Below, piece after piece: positions 10,838-20,449 of a DNA stretch of 64,000 nt. Each line of letters starts with the position of its first letter. The stretch's first letter is position 1. The stretch lies in contig CM060732.1 in assembly GCA_030704615.1 (NCBI GenBank), forward strand, positions 63,159,053 through 63,223,052. Direction: 5' to 3'. A program made the translations under genes and the position numbers. The notes beneath the pieces were generated by a model. The model searched no databases and was not told where the DNA came from. It saw only the letters and a list, made by a program, of their open reading frames with translations. Origin of the DNA: Takakia lepidozioides. Taxonomy: Eukaryota; Streptophyta; Takakiopsida; Takakiales; Takakiaceae.

Positions 10838-11500
10838 TAATCCAGGTCAAGCAATTGAGATCCATTGCTTGCCCCAACACCTGACGACGTGATGCCTCAG
10901 AAAGAGACCACACCGCCGTGGTACCAGTGGTAAAACCCATTGCCCGCTCACACTTGTCAGCATTAGGCTCCACTAACTGCTGCAATTGAGCATCCCACAT
11001 GAGGCCAGGTCCACTATCCCGGAAAACATGCGATCCTGGGAAGTTGAGCAGTGTTGGTAATGCTGCTCGTGGTTGACCCACCTTGTTGACCACTGCCAAA
11101 GGCGAACGGTCATCGTGTCTCACACGCTGAGACTACCTCCCTTTGTCCAAAATGCTATCCACTGTGAGGTGTGCTGGCCGCTGCACTCGCAATCCATGGC
11201 CATGCCCGGCTGATGAATATCCTTGGCAGGGCCAACCTTCCACTACCAGATCAATGGAGCCAACCCACTCCAAATCCTACGCCCCCGCCAGCAAAAAATG
11301 TCTGCTGGCAAGGCCTGCTGATATCCACGAACTGCAGACACCGACAACAACTCAGGGTACTGTTGCACCAACTGAGCAACATGGCAAAATGAAATGCGTC
11401 GTGCAGTCTCATCCCTCTCCACATACAGGTAACGCCGAACTCGTACACCTACCTGTAACACAAAAGCCAATCCGGTGCTGATCCCGCCAAACAAGTCTGC
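10838..11500 (-). pseudogene. C5 cytosine DNA-methyltransferase-like domain captured in gypsy pol
   Basis: Between protease and RT the minus strand encodes motifs of a 5-cytosine DNA methyltransferase. Motif I is DLFGGISTGLAFVLQ (11497 to about 11455), followed by RRYLYVERDETARR, a motif-II-like acidic strand for S-adenosylmethionine binding. After a frameshift in a G-run near 11290 comes motif IV, IDLVVEGWPCQGYSSAG, with the catalytic Cys of the Pro-Cys-Gln box (codons 11234-11223). The ENV region (motif VI) is missing, apparently by deletion. The C-terminal half follows: LPTLLNFPGSHVFRD, CERAMGFTTGTT (motif IX-like) and RRQVLGQAMDLNCLTWI (motif X-like, about 10880-10840). The predicted role, when intact, is cytosine methylation, perhaps of the element itself. 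This copy is inactive. Confidence 0.7.
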
Positions 11501-12506
11501 CTACATCCGGATACTGCCACACGATCGGTGTGGTGTCCAATGGTGACAACTGAGGTGGTCCTGACTCCTCCTCTCCTGACGATACAAAAGCCTCTACCCA
11601 GGCTTGTTGCACCCGTCGATTAGCAACCCGCTGCAAATCCTTGCTCGAGCCCCACAATGGAGTATGAGCAACCATGGCAGGTAACTCCGCTATACCATGC
11701 ATGTCATCCTGCTCTCCCGTAGGTGATACATCCTCTGAATGAGTGTTCCCATCCAACAACTCTCCAGGCCAAGTCACTGCAGCTGTGAATGCTGTTAGTG
11801 TCAGCATCTTGCCCCGCTGGGCAACCGCAACTCCTCCTATGAATGTCACAGGGAGCTGCACACGTCGGCCCTCCCCTGACTGCCATCCAGGCCTATAGGA
11901 AGCTAACTCCTCCCAAAAATCCAGGGTGAAGCCCATGGGGTACAACACTGCCCCACCAACCAAGACATCGTACGAGACCGCGTCTGTCACAATGGCCTTG
12001 GCTCGCATCACTGAGCCATCTGTAGGGTGATCCGGCCGTAGTCTGATAGCCAACTCACGCCGTGTCATGCCCCGAGTCTGCTCCGATCCTCCCAGAGACG
12101 TCTGTATCTGGAAAGGACAAGGCTCCATATCCGCCTCCGTGAGGCCCAAGCCTGCAATAGCAGCTCTGCCCAGCATCAATGGCTGAGCTCCCGAGTCCAA
12201 CAAGACCCGCAGTGGCCGGTACCTCTTGCCTGCGGTCCACTCAAAGAAAATGCCATCCTGGTTGTCTAACATGACAACTCCAGGTGTCACCATGGCGCGC
12301 TCAATGGCTGGCCTAGCTGGCAGCTCCATCAACCTGGCAGCTGTAGCTTGCCATGGCGCCGCCGTGGCAGTCTTGACCCTCAAATCCGAGGATCCCTCCG
12401 GCACTACACCTCCCCTATCTCCGCAGAAGATGAAGTAACCTCCCACTCTCACAGAGTGTAGCTGCCAGCCTGAACACCTCAGCTGGTCTAACCCCCGGTG
12501 TCGCAA
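11409..12506 (-). pseudogene. Gypsy aspartic protease region
   Basis: This is an open stretch of 365 codons. The retropepsin-like active site is VLLDSGAQPLMLG, near residue 107 of the stretch, with Asp-Ser-Gly. It is preceded by GVVMLDNQDGIFFEW and followed by GLGLTEADMEPCPF. The protease would cleave the Gag-Pol polyprotein. The downstream part (AIVTDAVSYDVLVGGAVLYP) is the second half of the protease fold as seen in plant gypsy elements. The frame ends out of phase with motif I of the methyltransferase-like domain, so a frameshift separates them near 11500. The stretch 12702-12415 upstream links it to Gag in another frame. Confidence 0.75.
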
Positions 12507-12747
12507 TCATGGTAGCCGAGAACAATGGAGCCTGACACACAGATGTGGCCGCTCCCAGCAGCACACTAGCTGCCGTAGCCTTGGCAACACTAGGTAGTGG
12601 TGCTACCCGTGTAGCTCTCCCCAATGGCATAGTAACCTCCGCCTCGGTAACAGTCGGGCGAGAACTAGGTGCCATGGATGGCGTCGACACTGTCTCCGCC
12701 AATGTGAATGACTGAGGAAGCCTAGCCTGACGGCTTGCCTCCCCACG

Positions 12748-14139
12748 CTATGGATCCAACTCCACCTCTGCACCTCGTGGCTCAGGAACTCGTGCTGCTC
12801 CTCGAGTCACGGCTGCAGCAGACTCCACCTGCACTAGTGGTAGTGCTGCTCCGCACATGAATCCCATGCCTCCCATATCTCTCCCCTCAGGAGCAGGAGG
12901 TGGACCATCCGGCCTTGGAGCCGGTACCACCTGAGCTGTAGCCATGGCAGCGAGCCTCTGCTCTAGCTGCTGAAGCCGGTTGGCCATGCCTTGGTCAACA
13001 CCCTGACCTCCGCGTCCTTGGCCATGTTGAGCTTGCCTTTGGCCTACACCTCGTGCCTGGCCACCTCGTCCTCTCTGGGCTGCCCCACCTCGCCCCCAGC
13101 CACCATTGTTCCCTTGGAACTGGCCTGGGCGCAACTCAGGATGCAAACCATAACACTGGGCCTCTCCATGCCCGTGCTTGCCACAATGCCCACACTGCAA
13201 CTGTGCAGGCTGTGCATATGCCGGCCCTTTGCCTCCCTCTGGGCAATCCTTCTTGACATGGGTCCTCCACATGTCCAACACACCACCTCCGCCCGTTGTT
13301 GGCCTGCAAATGAAGGGAGAGACCCTGCATTTGAGGTCCTCTCTGCCTTCCCTGGGCTTCACCTGGGCCCCTTGTTGCCTTGAGCACGTTGAGGTAGTGG
13401 TTGGCTAGGAGCACCACTACCCGTGGTGTCTCCTTAGCAAAATCCCACCATGACCACTCGTTCCTCCACCATGTTGAGCTCTATCCGCTCTGCCAGCAAA
13501 AACACATTTGCTAAGTGGGTTGGGCCGCTTGTAGGAGAGTTGCATCCCGCACCCTTCTCCTCAGCTCCTTGTCCAATATCCATACCAGAATTGGACTGCC
13601 TGAGCTTCCGTAACCCTTGGGTTACATTTATCAAGCGCCTCATGCGAGTGAAAGCCTCCCTCAAGCTCTCAGTAGGCTTCCGTTGGAACTCTTGCAAGCT
13701 CCACAACTTCTCTGTCCTCACCCCTTGGTAGTTCCCTCTCAACTCTTCGAAGAACTCCACAACAGGTTTGAAGGCAGGCACGATACTGTGCTGTGCGGTA
13801 GTGGCTTGGGTAGTCGTAGCTACTGGTACCACCAGTCTACTAGTCCCACTGTTGCTTGCTGAAGCTGCCGGTGCAACGGGCAGGTGTAGCCACTGCCCGT
13901 GGCTCTAGCCCCTAAGTGATAGAGATATAGTTGGGTGACCAGTACATCCTCCACCCTCGATCTAACCTCATGCCCCCGCCTGAACTCATGGTAATCATCC
14001 ATAGGCGGCCCTTCAGGTGCTGAAAAGCCCCTTCCATGCCATGAAAGGCGTTAAATAGTTGTGGATTGCGCATTTGCTGCAAATCACACCAACTATCAAA
14101 CTCTTGGATTAAATCATCCAAACTCGATGGGCCCACCAC
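12748..14139 (-). pseudogene. Gag of gypsy copy B
   Basis: This is the same gag as at 198-1643. Pieces: 14139-13912 (LDDLIQEFDSWCDLQQMRNP), 13832-13434 (VVEFFEELRGNYQGVRTEKL; then frameshifted), 13362-12748 (zinc knuckle CGHCGKHGHGEAQC and the Gly/Gln-rich tail). It differs from copy A by numerous single-base indels, and copy A is the better preserved reading. Plus-strand open frames across this region are shadows. Confidence 0.8.
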
Positions 14140-15099
14140 CCCAGAGTACCTTCGTGGCCCCTTGTAGCTCCATACATCTCCTCAATTGTGTCCCACAACA
14201 ATGGAAGGAAACAACTTGCACCGCCGTGCGAGTCCTCCTGATTCACAATCCGAATCAGAACCTTCCGTAGAAGACACCAGAGGGTGAAGGTGGCCTAAAC
14301 CGCACACCTCGTCTCGTGTACCCATTAGTATCGCTAGTGCTCAAACCGGCACTGTCCCCAGCAACTAGTGGACCTCCGTGTTGACAAACTGACAATCAAC
14401 CGGTCATGGAACATGTCCCTAACCCCCTCTCCACAAAGGTAACCGGGTAGTAGAGAACTTGTTGTGGCTTATGGTTTGGAATACTAGGTTCCTAACATAG
14501 CCTACACCTGCACCTACATCCACCGCAAGCCACCCCTATGGTTGGTGTGGTGCAGTCATCACCTCCAACCTCACCACAGGAGAAACAATGATGGTATGAC
14601 TAGTCACACCCCAGCCTCACCATCGAAAGCATGCTCTAGGACTGGCGGTGATCAACTCGGACTAATCACCTATAAAAACAAGCGCCCACACAAAACTAAA
14701 CATGGCGCACGGTCAAGCATGCAGGTATGGAGGGATCCAAACACAAAAAATCAGAACGACAACTCCCACTAACAAAAAAGAACTCAACGGTGTTGTGCTT
14801 ATGCAAGGACACCCCAGCCCAAAACCTGGACTGACTCTTGTCTCCACTTACGGAAAGGTCTCGGCCTAATGGAGGAGGGTGAAAAAACTACGAGGAAAGA
14901 AGAAGCTAAAGCAATGCCCTACCCCAGCATACCTCATCCCAACACTCTTCCTCTCCTCTCTTCCTTACTTGCATGACCATGGGAATATCATGAAGATACT
15001 CCTTCAAACCATGAAGATACTCCTCAAAAACCGCCTCCACGAGTGTTCGAAATTCGGCCTTCAAGACCACATGCCATCCTTAGGCAGTCCACAGTGCCC

Positions 15100-15700
15100 C
15101 TCCAGAGTCAGCACAGGCCGTCCACAGGTCAATACGGGCCACCACAGACCGGCCAAAGGCCCACACAGATCACTGTCACAGCAGTCACAGCCCCATAGAG
15201 GACCAGCCCCATAGAACTCACAGCCCCAAAAACCCAAGGTTCAGCCTGTCACAGCCACAGCCCCACAGGTACGGATCACAGCCCCCACAGGCCACAGCCT
15301 GTCACAGCCCTACACAGGTCACAAGGTCACAGCCACCTAGGCCAAAGCCTGTCACAGCCCTCACAACCCATTGCATCACCACTCTCACAGAGCCTAGCTG
15401 CTAGTCTGAATTACATCAGCTGGCCGAATCCCTGGCATTGCAATGTTTCATTGCAGAAAACAATGGCGGCTTGGCAAACAAGCCCACAGGCCACAAGTCA
15501 CAGCCTGTCACAGCCCCTCAGGCCACAGGTCACAGTCTGTCACAGCCCTACAGAAGTCACAGGGGTCACAGGCATAAAGGCCACAGCCCGTCACAGCCCA
15601 TCACAGCCCCACAGGCCACAGGGCACAGCCTGTCACAGCCCGTCACAGCCCCACAGGCCACATGACACAACCGGTCACAGCCCCATCCATGGCCACTCAT
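15100..15700. repeat. Degenerate CACAGCC-type tandem array in gypsy copy B leader
   Basis: The words CACAGCC, GTCACAGCC and CCACAGGCCACAG recur dozens of times with irregular spacing. The array lies inside a segment (about 14790-16330) that copy A lacks. No spacer and repeat regularity is present. Apparent open frames here (15438-15747) are repeat translation. Confidence 0.8.
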
Positions 15701-16119
15701 GGCAGTTTAGCCATTTCTCCAAGAGGTTTAGCCACGCCAAGCTGTGAGGGAATCAACAAGGTATTCTTGCTCTCTTTATGGCCCACAACACACCAATAGT
15801 AGCTCTAATTCCAAAGGAAGATGTTTGCAACCGAAACTAAGTGCACAAGCTTCCTTTTAACTCACAAAACAACGCCATTGATCTCTATGGCGACTAACCA
15901 AACATGGCTGACTTCCAGCCCTTGTAGGCACTCATTCACGTGGTTTTCTTGACCATAACATGACCCTCGCACCTAATCCAACCCCTGCACCTGCTGCTTC
16001 AAGAGTTGTACTCCCTTCAAGCTTGAAGTTGAAACCCCAACTCACATAGGCCCTACAAAGTGCTTTTATTTCACCCCAAGTGGAAACCAGCCCTAGCCCT
16101 TCCGTTCTAGCTCTCTAAA

Positions 16120-16470
16120 GCTTGAAAACAAGAGCCTCAATGGGCTGAAGGCATGCTCCACACATGCCCCACTCTCACCATAAGAGAATCAGCTCCTTTG
16201 CTTCATTTCTTACACCCACAAACCTGAAAATAAAAGCTTCAGCGGGCTGAAAGCATGCTCCACACATGCCCTACAAGGAAACCAGCCCCTTCCTTCCTTT
16301 CTTGCACTCCCAAACCTGAAAGTACAAGCCTTCAATAGGCTGAAAGCATGCTCCACACATGCATTGCCCTCACATAAGGGAAGTCAGCCCTTCCCTCTTC
16401 CTTGCTTGCCCTCCAAGCTTGAAGATGGAAGCTTCAATGAATTGAATACATGCTTTACACATGCAACCTC
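16120..16470. repeat. About 95-bp degenerate tandem repeats (4 units) in gypsy copy B
   Basis: The core GGCTGAAAGCATGCTCCACA recurs at about 16143, 16236, 16337 and, more degenerate, 16437. Each unit also has a CCTGAAAATA/GCTTGAAGAT word and a TCAGCCC word. Copy A has only one direct and one inverted unit. Confidence 0.7.
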
Positions 16471-17498
16471 TTCACACAAGAGGTATTAGCCCCCTATCTT
16501 GGCTCCTTGGCTCCTTGATGCTCTCTAAGACAAGACTAAGCACTCCACAGCCTTTGCCAAGCTCCTGAAACCCTAAGGCTTACATTTCCAGCCACAAGAT
16601 ACTCCTCTTGTGGTGCAAGAGCTCTTCTTCCAAACTCTGAAACCCTAGGTGCATATTCCATGGCATTGCCGCACCTCTTAGCTCCTGTTCCAGCCCTGCT
16701 CTTGCCATGACAAGAGCCCTCTCAATGCTGTAGCTCGAGATTGAAACCCAATCTCAACATACTCCACAAAGTGCACTGATTTGCCCCAAGCCAAATCAGT
16801 CATTTCGCTTGGTCTTGCAATCCTTCACACAATGAAAGCTCGCATTCCCAAGTCCAGTTCTCAGCTTTGCCACCAAAGCCACTATAACCTGCTCTTGACT
16901 GGTCCTCTTCCCAATCGTGCTTGCTCATGCATGTACACAATCTGAAACCATCAAGGTGCTCTGGAATTACCTGCAGCATGGTGCTTTCATCTCTGAAGCT
17001 GAAGATCGAATGCCAAGGTCTACCACCTCGTAACCCACATTGCCTCCGCTTCTAACAACCAAGGGCTCCATGGTGCTCCTTGCATAACAACCTGGTTTCT
17101 CTCATCCTCAAGCAAAAATCACAAGTGCTACAACTAACTCGTATCTGGCACTCACAGATACGAGCTCATCTTTCTCGAGTGATAAAGAAGAAGAATACAA
17201 GCACAAGCTCATGCGAGCTCACAAAGCTGAAGCTTAAACTCATGCATATATAAACTCATCACTCAAATACAAGTCAAGCCAAGTGCACCCCACGCCATGG
17301 GGAATCCACACTACGGTGCCATAGCTAGGCGCGGTGAGGCTCAACTCGAGAAAGATGAGCCTCCCGCGCTTGCCGTGAAGATAACCACTCCAGGGCCTAA
17401 ATCTGCCTTGACCCCTGGATTGACACTTGAGCCAATCCCAAATGTCAATATGTAAAAGCTAGCTATTTCCTAGCTAGTTTCACACTAGTGGTAAAATA
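16440..17498 (-). repeat. 5' LTR (with part of leader) of gypsy copy B
   Basis: This segment matches copy A 2225-3281. On the minus strand it begins TGTCAAGTTATTT at 17498, with a TATA-like TTTATATATGC near 17250 as a possible promoter. The inner boundary is unresolved. Confidence 0.65.
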
Positions 17499-17529
17499 AC
17501 TTGACATGTAGCCCATCTCTTCCAATTGG

Positions 17530-17735
17530 CTTGTATTCAATTCTGACGTATATATATATGTACAGACGCCTCTCGAAGGGAACGTAAATTATGGTGTCTC
17601 TTCACCACAAGGGCTATTGCCTTCCAACTGAAAGGTGGTCACCTTCATGACACACCAGACGGTGGTTTGAACCCACAACCACGTCCAATGTGGTATGTGC
17701 CATTACCACTGGCCTACATGCTGATTGTCTCTGAC
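17530..17735 (-). mobile_element. tRNA-derived SINE-like element
   Basis: The minus strand shows a box-A-like word TAGGCCAGTGG (17716-17706) and, about 32 bases on, a box-B-like word GGTTCAAACC (about 17674-17664), the internal RNA polymerase III promoter layout of a tRNA. No cloverleaf with a sound anticodon arm is evident, so this is a SINE head rather than a tRNA gene. The tail end is uncertain and may be the TATATATATA run near 17555. Confidence 0.45.
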
Positions 17736-17995
17736 ATGTATGATGTATAGGGTAAGTCCCCCAACCGAGGGTGTACCATGGCGTGAGGGGAGTAGTCCAA
17801 AGGCATAGTCGAGGCAGCACGACCTGAACGCTAAATGCTAAGGTGGGCCTGAGGGTGGGAACTTACCCTGTGTAAAGACATAGGGTTTCTTTTCAGAGTG
17901 GATGGCTGAGATCCCTAGAACTAAAATAAAACAAATGAAATTAGTAAAGAAAAGAGGACACCGTAACGTAAGATCCCACGGGACCTTACTTATGT

Positions 17996-18025
17996 CGTAA
18001 GATCCCTCGCCCTAGGGATCTTACG
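17996..18025. repeat. Perfect 12-bp inverted repeat with 6-base loop
   Basis: The left arm is CGTAAGATCCCT (17996-18007), the loop CGCCCT, and the right arm AGGGATCTTACG. A related word CGTAAGATCCCACGGG occurs just upstream at about 17967, so this may be part of a larger foldback element. Confidence 0.8.
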
Positions 18026-18275
18026 TGTAAGGTTCCCGCCCCACCGTCCGGGAGCTTACTTTTAGACTATTCTTGGGCCAAGTTCAGTCATTAAAATAAT
18101 ATAGTTATTGGGCCAAAGGTGGTTGTGTGTAAAGCCATTGGGACCAAATGCAGGGCCCAAGAACCATGAACCCTAATCCTTATCCACTCTTGTCCTTCCA
18201 CGACGAGCCACGTAAGCCCATGCAAAATACAAAGGAAATAGTTGAAGCGTTTTTTATGCATACCAGATGCCTATA

Positions 18276-18531
18276 CCGTAGAGTCCTTCAATGTTCGGCG
18301 TTATTAATTCAAATTTTGTTTATCTGAAATATTCAGAAAAGTAATGACCTCAGTGTTGAAGCGATAAAGAACTCCGCGTTAGGGATATCCTCTAGAGGAT
18401 ATACCCTAATTACCTCCCTAGAGGTAATTTAGATGTATGTGACCAACTTGTTAAAAAAGTTGCCGGACCTACTTTCTCTGAAATAATCAAATATTCGGCA
18501 GCAATGTGCCGGACATCGAAGGACTCTATGG
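18276..18531. mobile_element. 256-bp MITE with TA target duplication
   Basis: The terminal inverted repeats are CCGTAGAGTCCTTCAATG on the left and the complement of CATCGAAGGACTCTATGG on the right. Similarity between the ends continues inward for about 60 bases. TA dinucleotides flank both ends (18274-18275 and 18532-18533), as expected for a Tc1/mariner-type target duplication. Two short palindromes lie in the middle (about 18380-18435, around CCTCTAGAGG). It has no coding capacity. Confidence 0.7.
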
Positions 18532-18578
18532 TAGCCGGTTAGGCAATAAGGAAATCAGAACAGTAGCTACCACACATC

Positions 18579-18808
18579 GGCTGGTAGCTCAGCTGGTAAG
18601 TGCACAATGTGTCACCCTGGTGATTTGGGGTTCAAACCCGCTGCCCTGCCCCCTGTGTGGGATTGTTCCTGACGGTATGTCTGGGCATTGTTCGTCTTGT
18701 AGGTCTCCATGGCCCATAAATGAAAGGGGGTTAATCTTTCCCCCTCCTCAAGGGCCTGAATTGTGGGCTGTCGCTCCCAGGTTTCCTTTAAAAAAAAAGA
18801 AAAAAAAA
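18579..18808 (+). mobile_element. tRNA-derived SINE with A-rich tail
   Basis: The head GGCTGGTAGCTCAGCTGG has an exact box A (TAGCTCAGCTG, 18585-18595), and GGTTCAAACCC (18629-18639) is an exact box B. The tRNA-unrelated body runs to about 18785 and ends in an A-rich tail (18789-18808). Length (about 230 bp), internal Pol III promoter and tail are typical of plant SINEs. No target duplication was found by eye. Confidence 0.7.
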
Positions 18809-18879
18809 GTTTCAGATTCAAAGTGCCTAATGCAACCCTGCTTTGGTGACAATAGAACTATCTGTCATTAAAAACAATT

Positions 18880-19720
18880 GGCATCCCATGTGGCAATTAA
18901 ATGTCCAACAATCTTCAGATGAACTTGGTTGTGGTGTGGCCAGTCACCACACACCCCAAGGTTTTTAATAATGTGGACAGGTGTTCCAAGGGGTGTTCTG
19001 ATGAGCCCCAAAAGCAATGGCTAACTTCTCAGTGCTCATTGTGATCGGAAAGAAAAAACTCCTCCTGCCCATCCTTCACATCATGCAGTACTAACTGTGT
19101 CGGTGAAGTACTACCCAGCCTCACTCATCTGAAAGACAATCTTCTCAGTTCAGCATGGATATCCTCAAGTTGTGGTACACTTTGTCATCTATGACAAATG
19201 TGTGAACCTGGTTGTCCATCTCAGTACAGCTCTTTCCTGGCTCCTTGTTCACACCTCTCTACTTCATTTTTCTAACCTTTGCTCGATCGTCCCACCTCTC
19301 AGTTGCGGCATACATGTTTGATAGCAGCACATAAGCTCCAGCGTGCTATGACTTGGTCTTGCGAATGCTTTTTACCAAATGCTCTGTTATGCCATGAATT
19401 CTTCAAGCCCAAAGCAAGGCCCTCCACACCCCAGCATCTCCACTGCCTCATCCAATCGTCCTGAATGGCACCAGATGCTCCACTGTAGGACTAAGGCTAG
19501 GATCTCAACTCGTGGGATCAAATAGTGACGGCCTTCAGCCACTAGGCCTGCATGGCTGCATGCAGAGAGAAGAGATAGGAAAGTGATACCATGTGGCGTC
19601 AAGCATCCTGTCTCATTCAATATCTGCAGGGCCTCTTACCGCATCATGTCGGGCACATCTGGCGATCACTGCACTCAATGACACCACATTTCACTTAGTA
19701 CTGTTGTCCAATACCTGATG
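18880..19720 (-). pseudogene. PPR-DYW C-terminal remnant
   Basis: On the minus strand are PPR and E-type pieces (GITFLSLLSACSHAGLVAEG about 19585-19530; RWDDRAKVRKMK; VNKEPGKSCTEMDNQVHTF about 19240-19185), then a DYW-domain piece with TEKLAIAFGAHQ near 18990. The domain's GVCGDCHT box is degraded at about 18940. Many stops and frameshifts are present. It parallels the neighbouring locus at 20450-23105 over the same domains, so it is probably the relic of a tandem duplicate. The family functions as organellar RNA C-to-U editing factors. Confidence 0.7.
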
Positions 19721-20449
19721 TGCATCATTCATGCTCCCACATTTGTATACATGTCAGCAATCGCAGTCTCCAAATTGATATGAAGAGTTTAGGAATGAGG
19801 AATAGGCAGAAAGAGTTATATCTCACTGTGGATCTTTGGAGGCTGTATCTCCACTTGAGCGCCAACTCGAGTGGCAGTTTGTTTTGGCTGACATTGGTGC
19901 CAGACCCCAAAATCCTGGGGCAGAACAAAATTTCTAAGTCTCAGCTCCTTTGCAGTTTAGCGACTATGGCACACCAGTGACTGAGATGTTTTATGTTTAA
20001 CAGTCTCCACAGTCTCCGTTGCCAAGGCATGGGTTGAGGAGGTCGAGTTGAAAAGAGAGCATGGGCTCTCTCCAGCCTGGCACAGTCATACGTAGAAGCT
20101 GTCAACATGAAGCAAGATACTGAGTGCTCCCGAATCCATCCAAGGATTATTACCATCCCCTTGTGTCTTTCGGTACAGTCCTTTAGTGCCCAGCAGCACA
20201 GGATTTTTCTTCATGCCTTCTTTCCTTGAATCTGTGACCAGCTCTTTCACCGCTGTACTTTCTCCACCATGTATGTGACTGCTACTGTTCAACAGCATAT
20301 TTGGATTGTTATGACTACCATTGACAGCTCAGCAATTGTGAAGACTGACTCTCACACCAACATGTAGTCATACGGCATAAATAACGAGAATCAGGAGAAC
20401 TACCCTGGCTTCACGTCTTTAGTTACACACTTCATGGATGTTGCTTTTG
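19721..20449. other. Spacer between the two PPR loci
   Basis: No coding sequence is convincing here. It is probably the 3' flank and untranslated region of the PPR gene to the right, plus decayed upstream PPR sequence. Confidence 0.4.

Larger units (their letters stand above)
7144..17498 (-). mobile_element. Ty3/gypsy retrotransposon copy B with DNA-methyltransferase-like and PHD domains
   Basis: This is a minus-strand element read from an LTR end at 17498 (TGTCAAG...) to a polypurine-like tract (AGCTAGGGGGGCGA on the minus strand, 7157-7144). The domain order seen is Gag (14139-12748), aspartic protease (about 12350-12200), C5-methyltransferase-like (11500-10838), RT (10280 to about 9400), RNase H (about 9330-9040), integrase (8823-8068), integrase C-terminus (8061-7549), PHD finger (7543-7412). 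The RT-RH-IN order is that of Ty3/gypsy. The coding region carries many frameshifts and stops, and key catalytic residues of RT and integrase are changed, so it is inactive. No 3' LTR matching the 5' LTR was found below 7144, so the element is truncated or chimeric. Confidence 0.85.

Noticed and set aside
15100-15700. CACAGCC array considered as a CRISPR-like repeat
   Set aside because: There are no constant-length spacers, the word is short and irregular, and the host is a eukaryote.
18579-18650. Possible functional tRNA gene
   Set aside because: Box A and box B are good, but no proper anticodon arm or 3' acceptor pairing is seen, and a SINE body with an A-rich tail follows.
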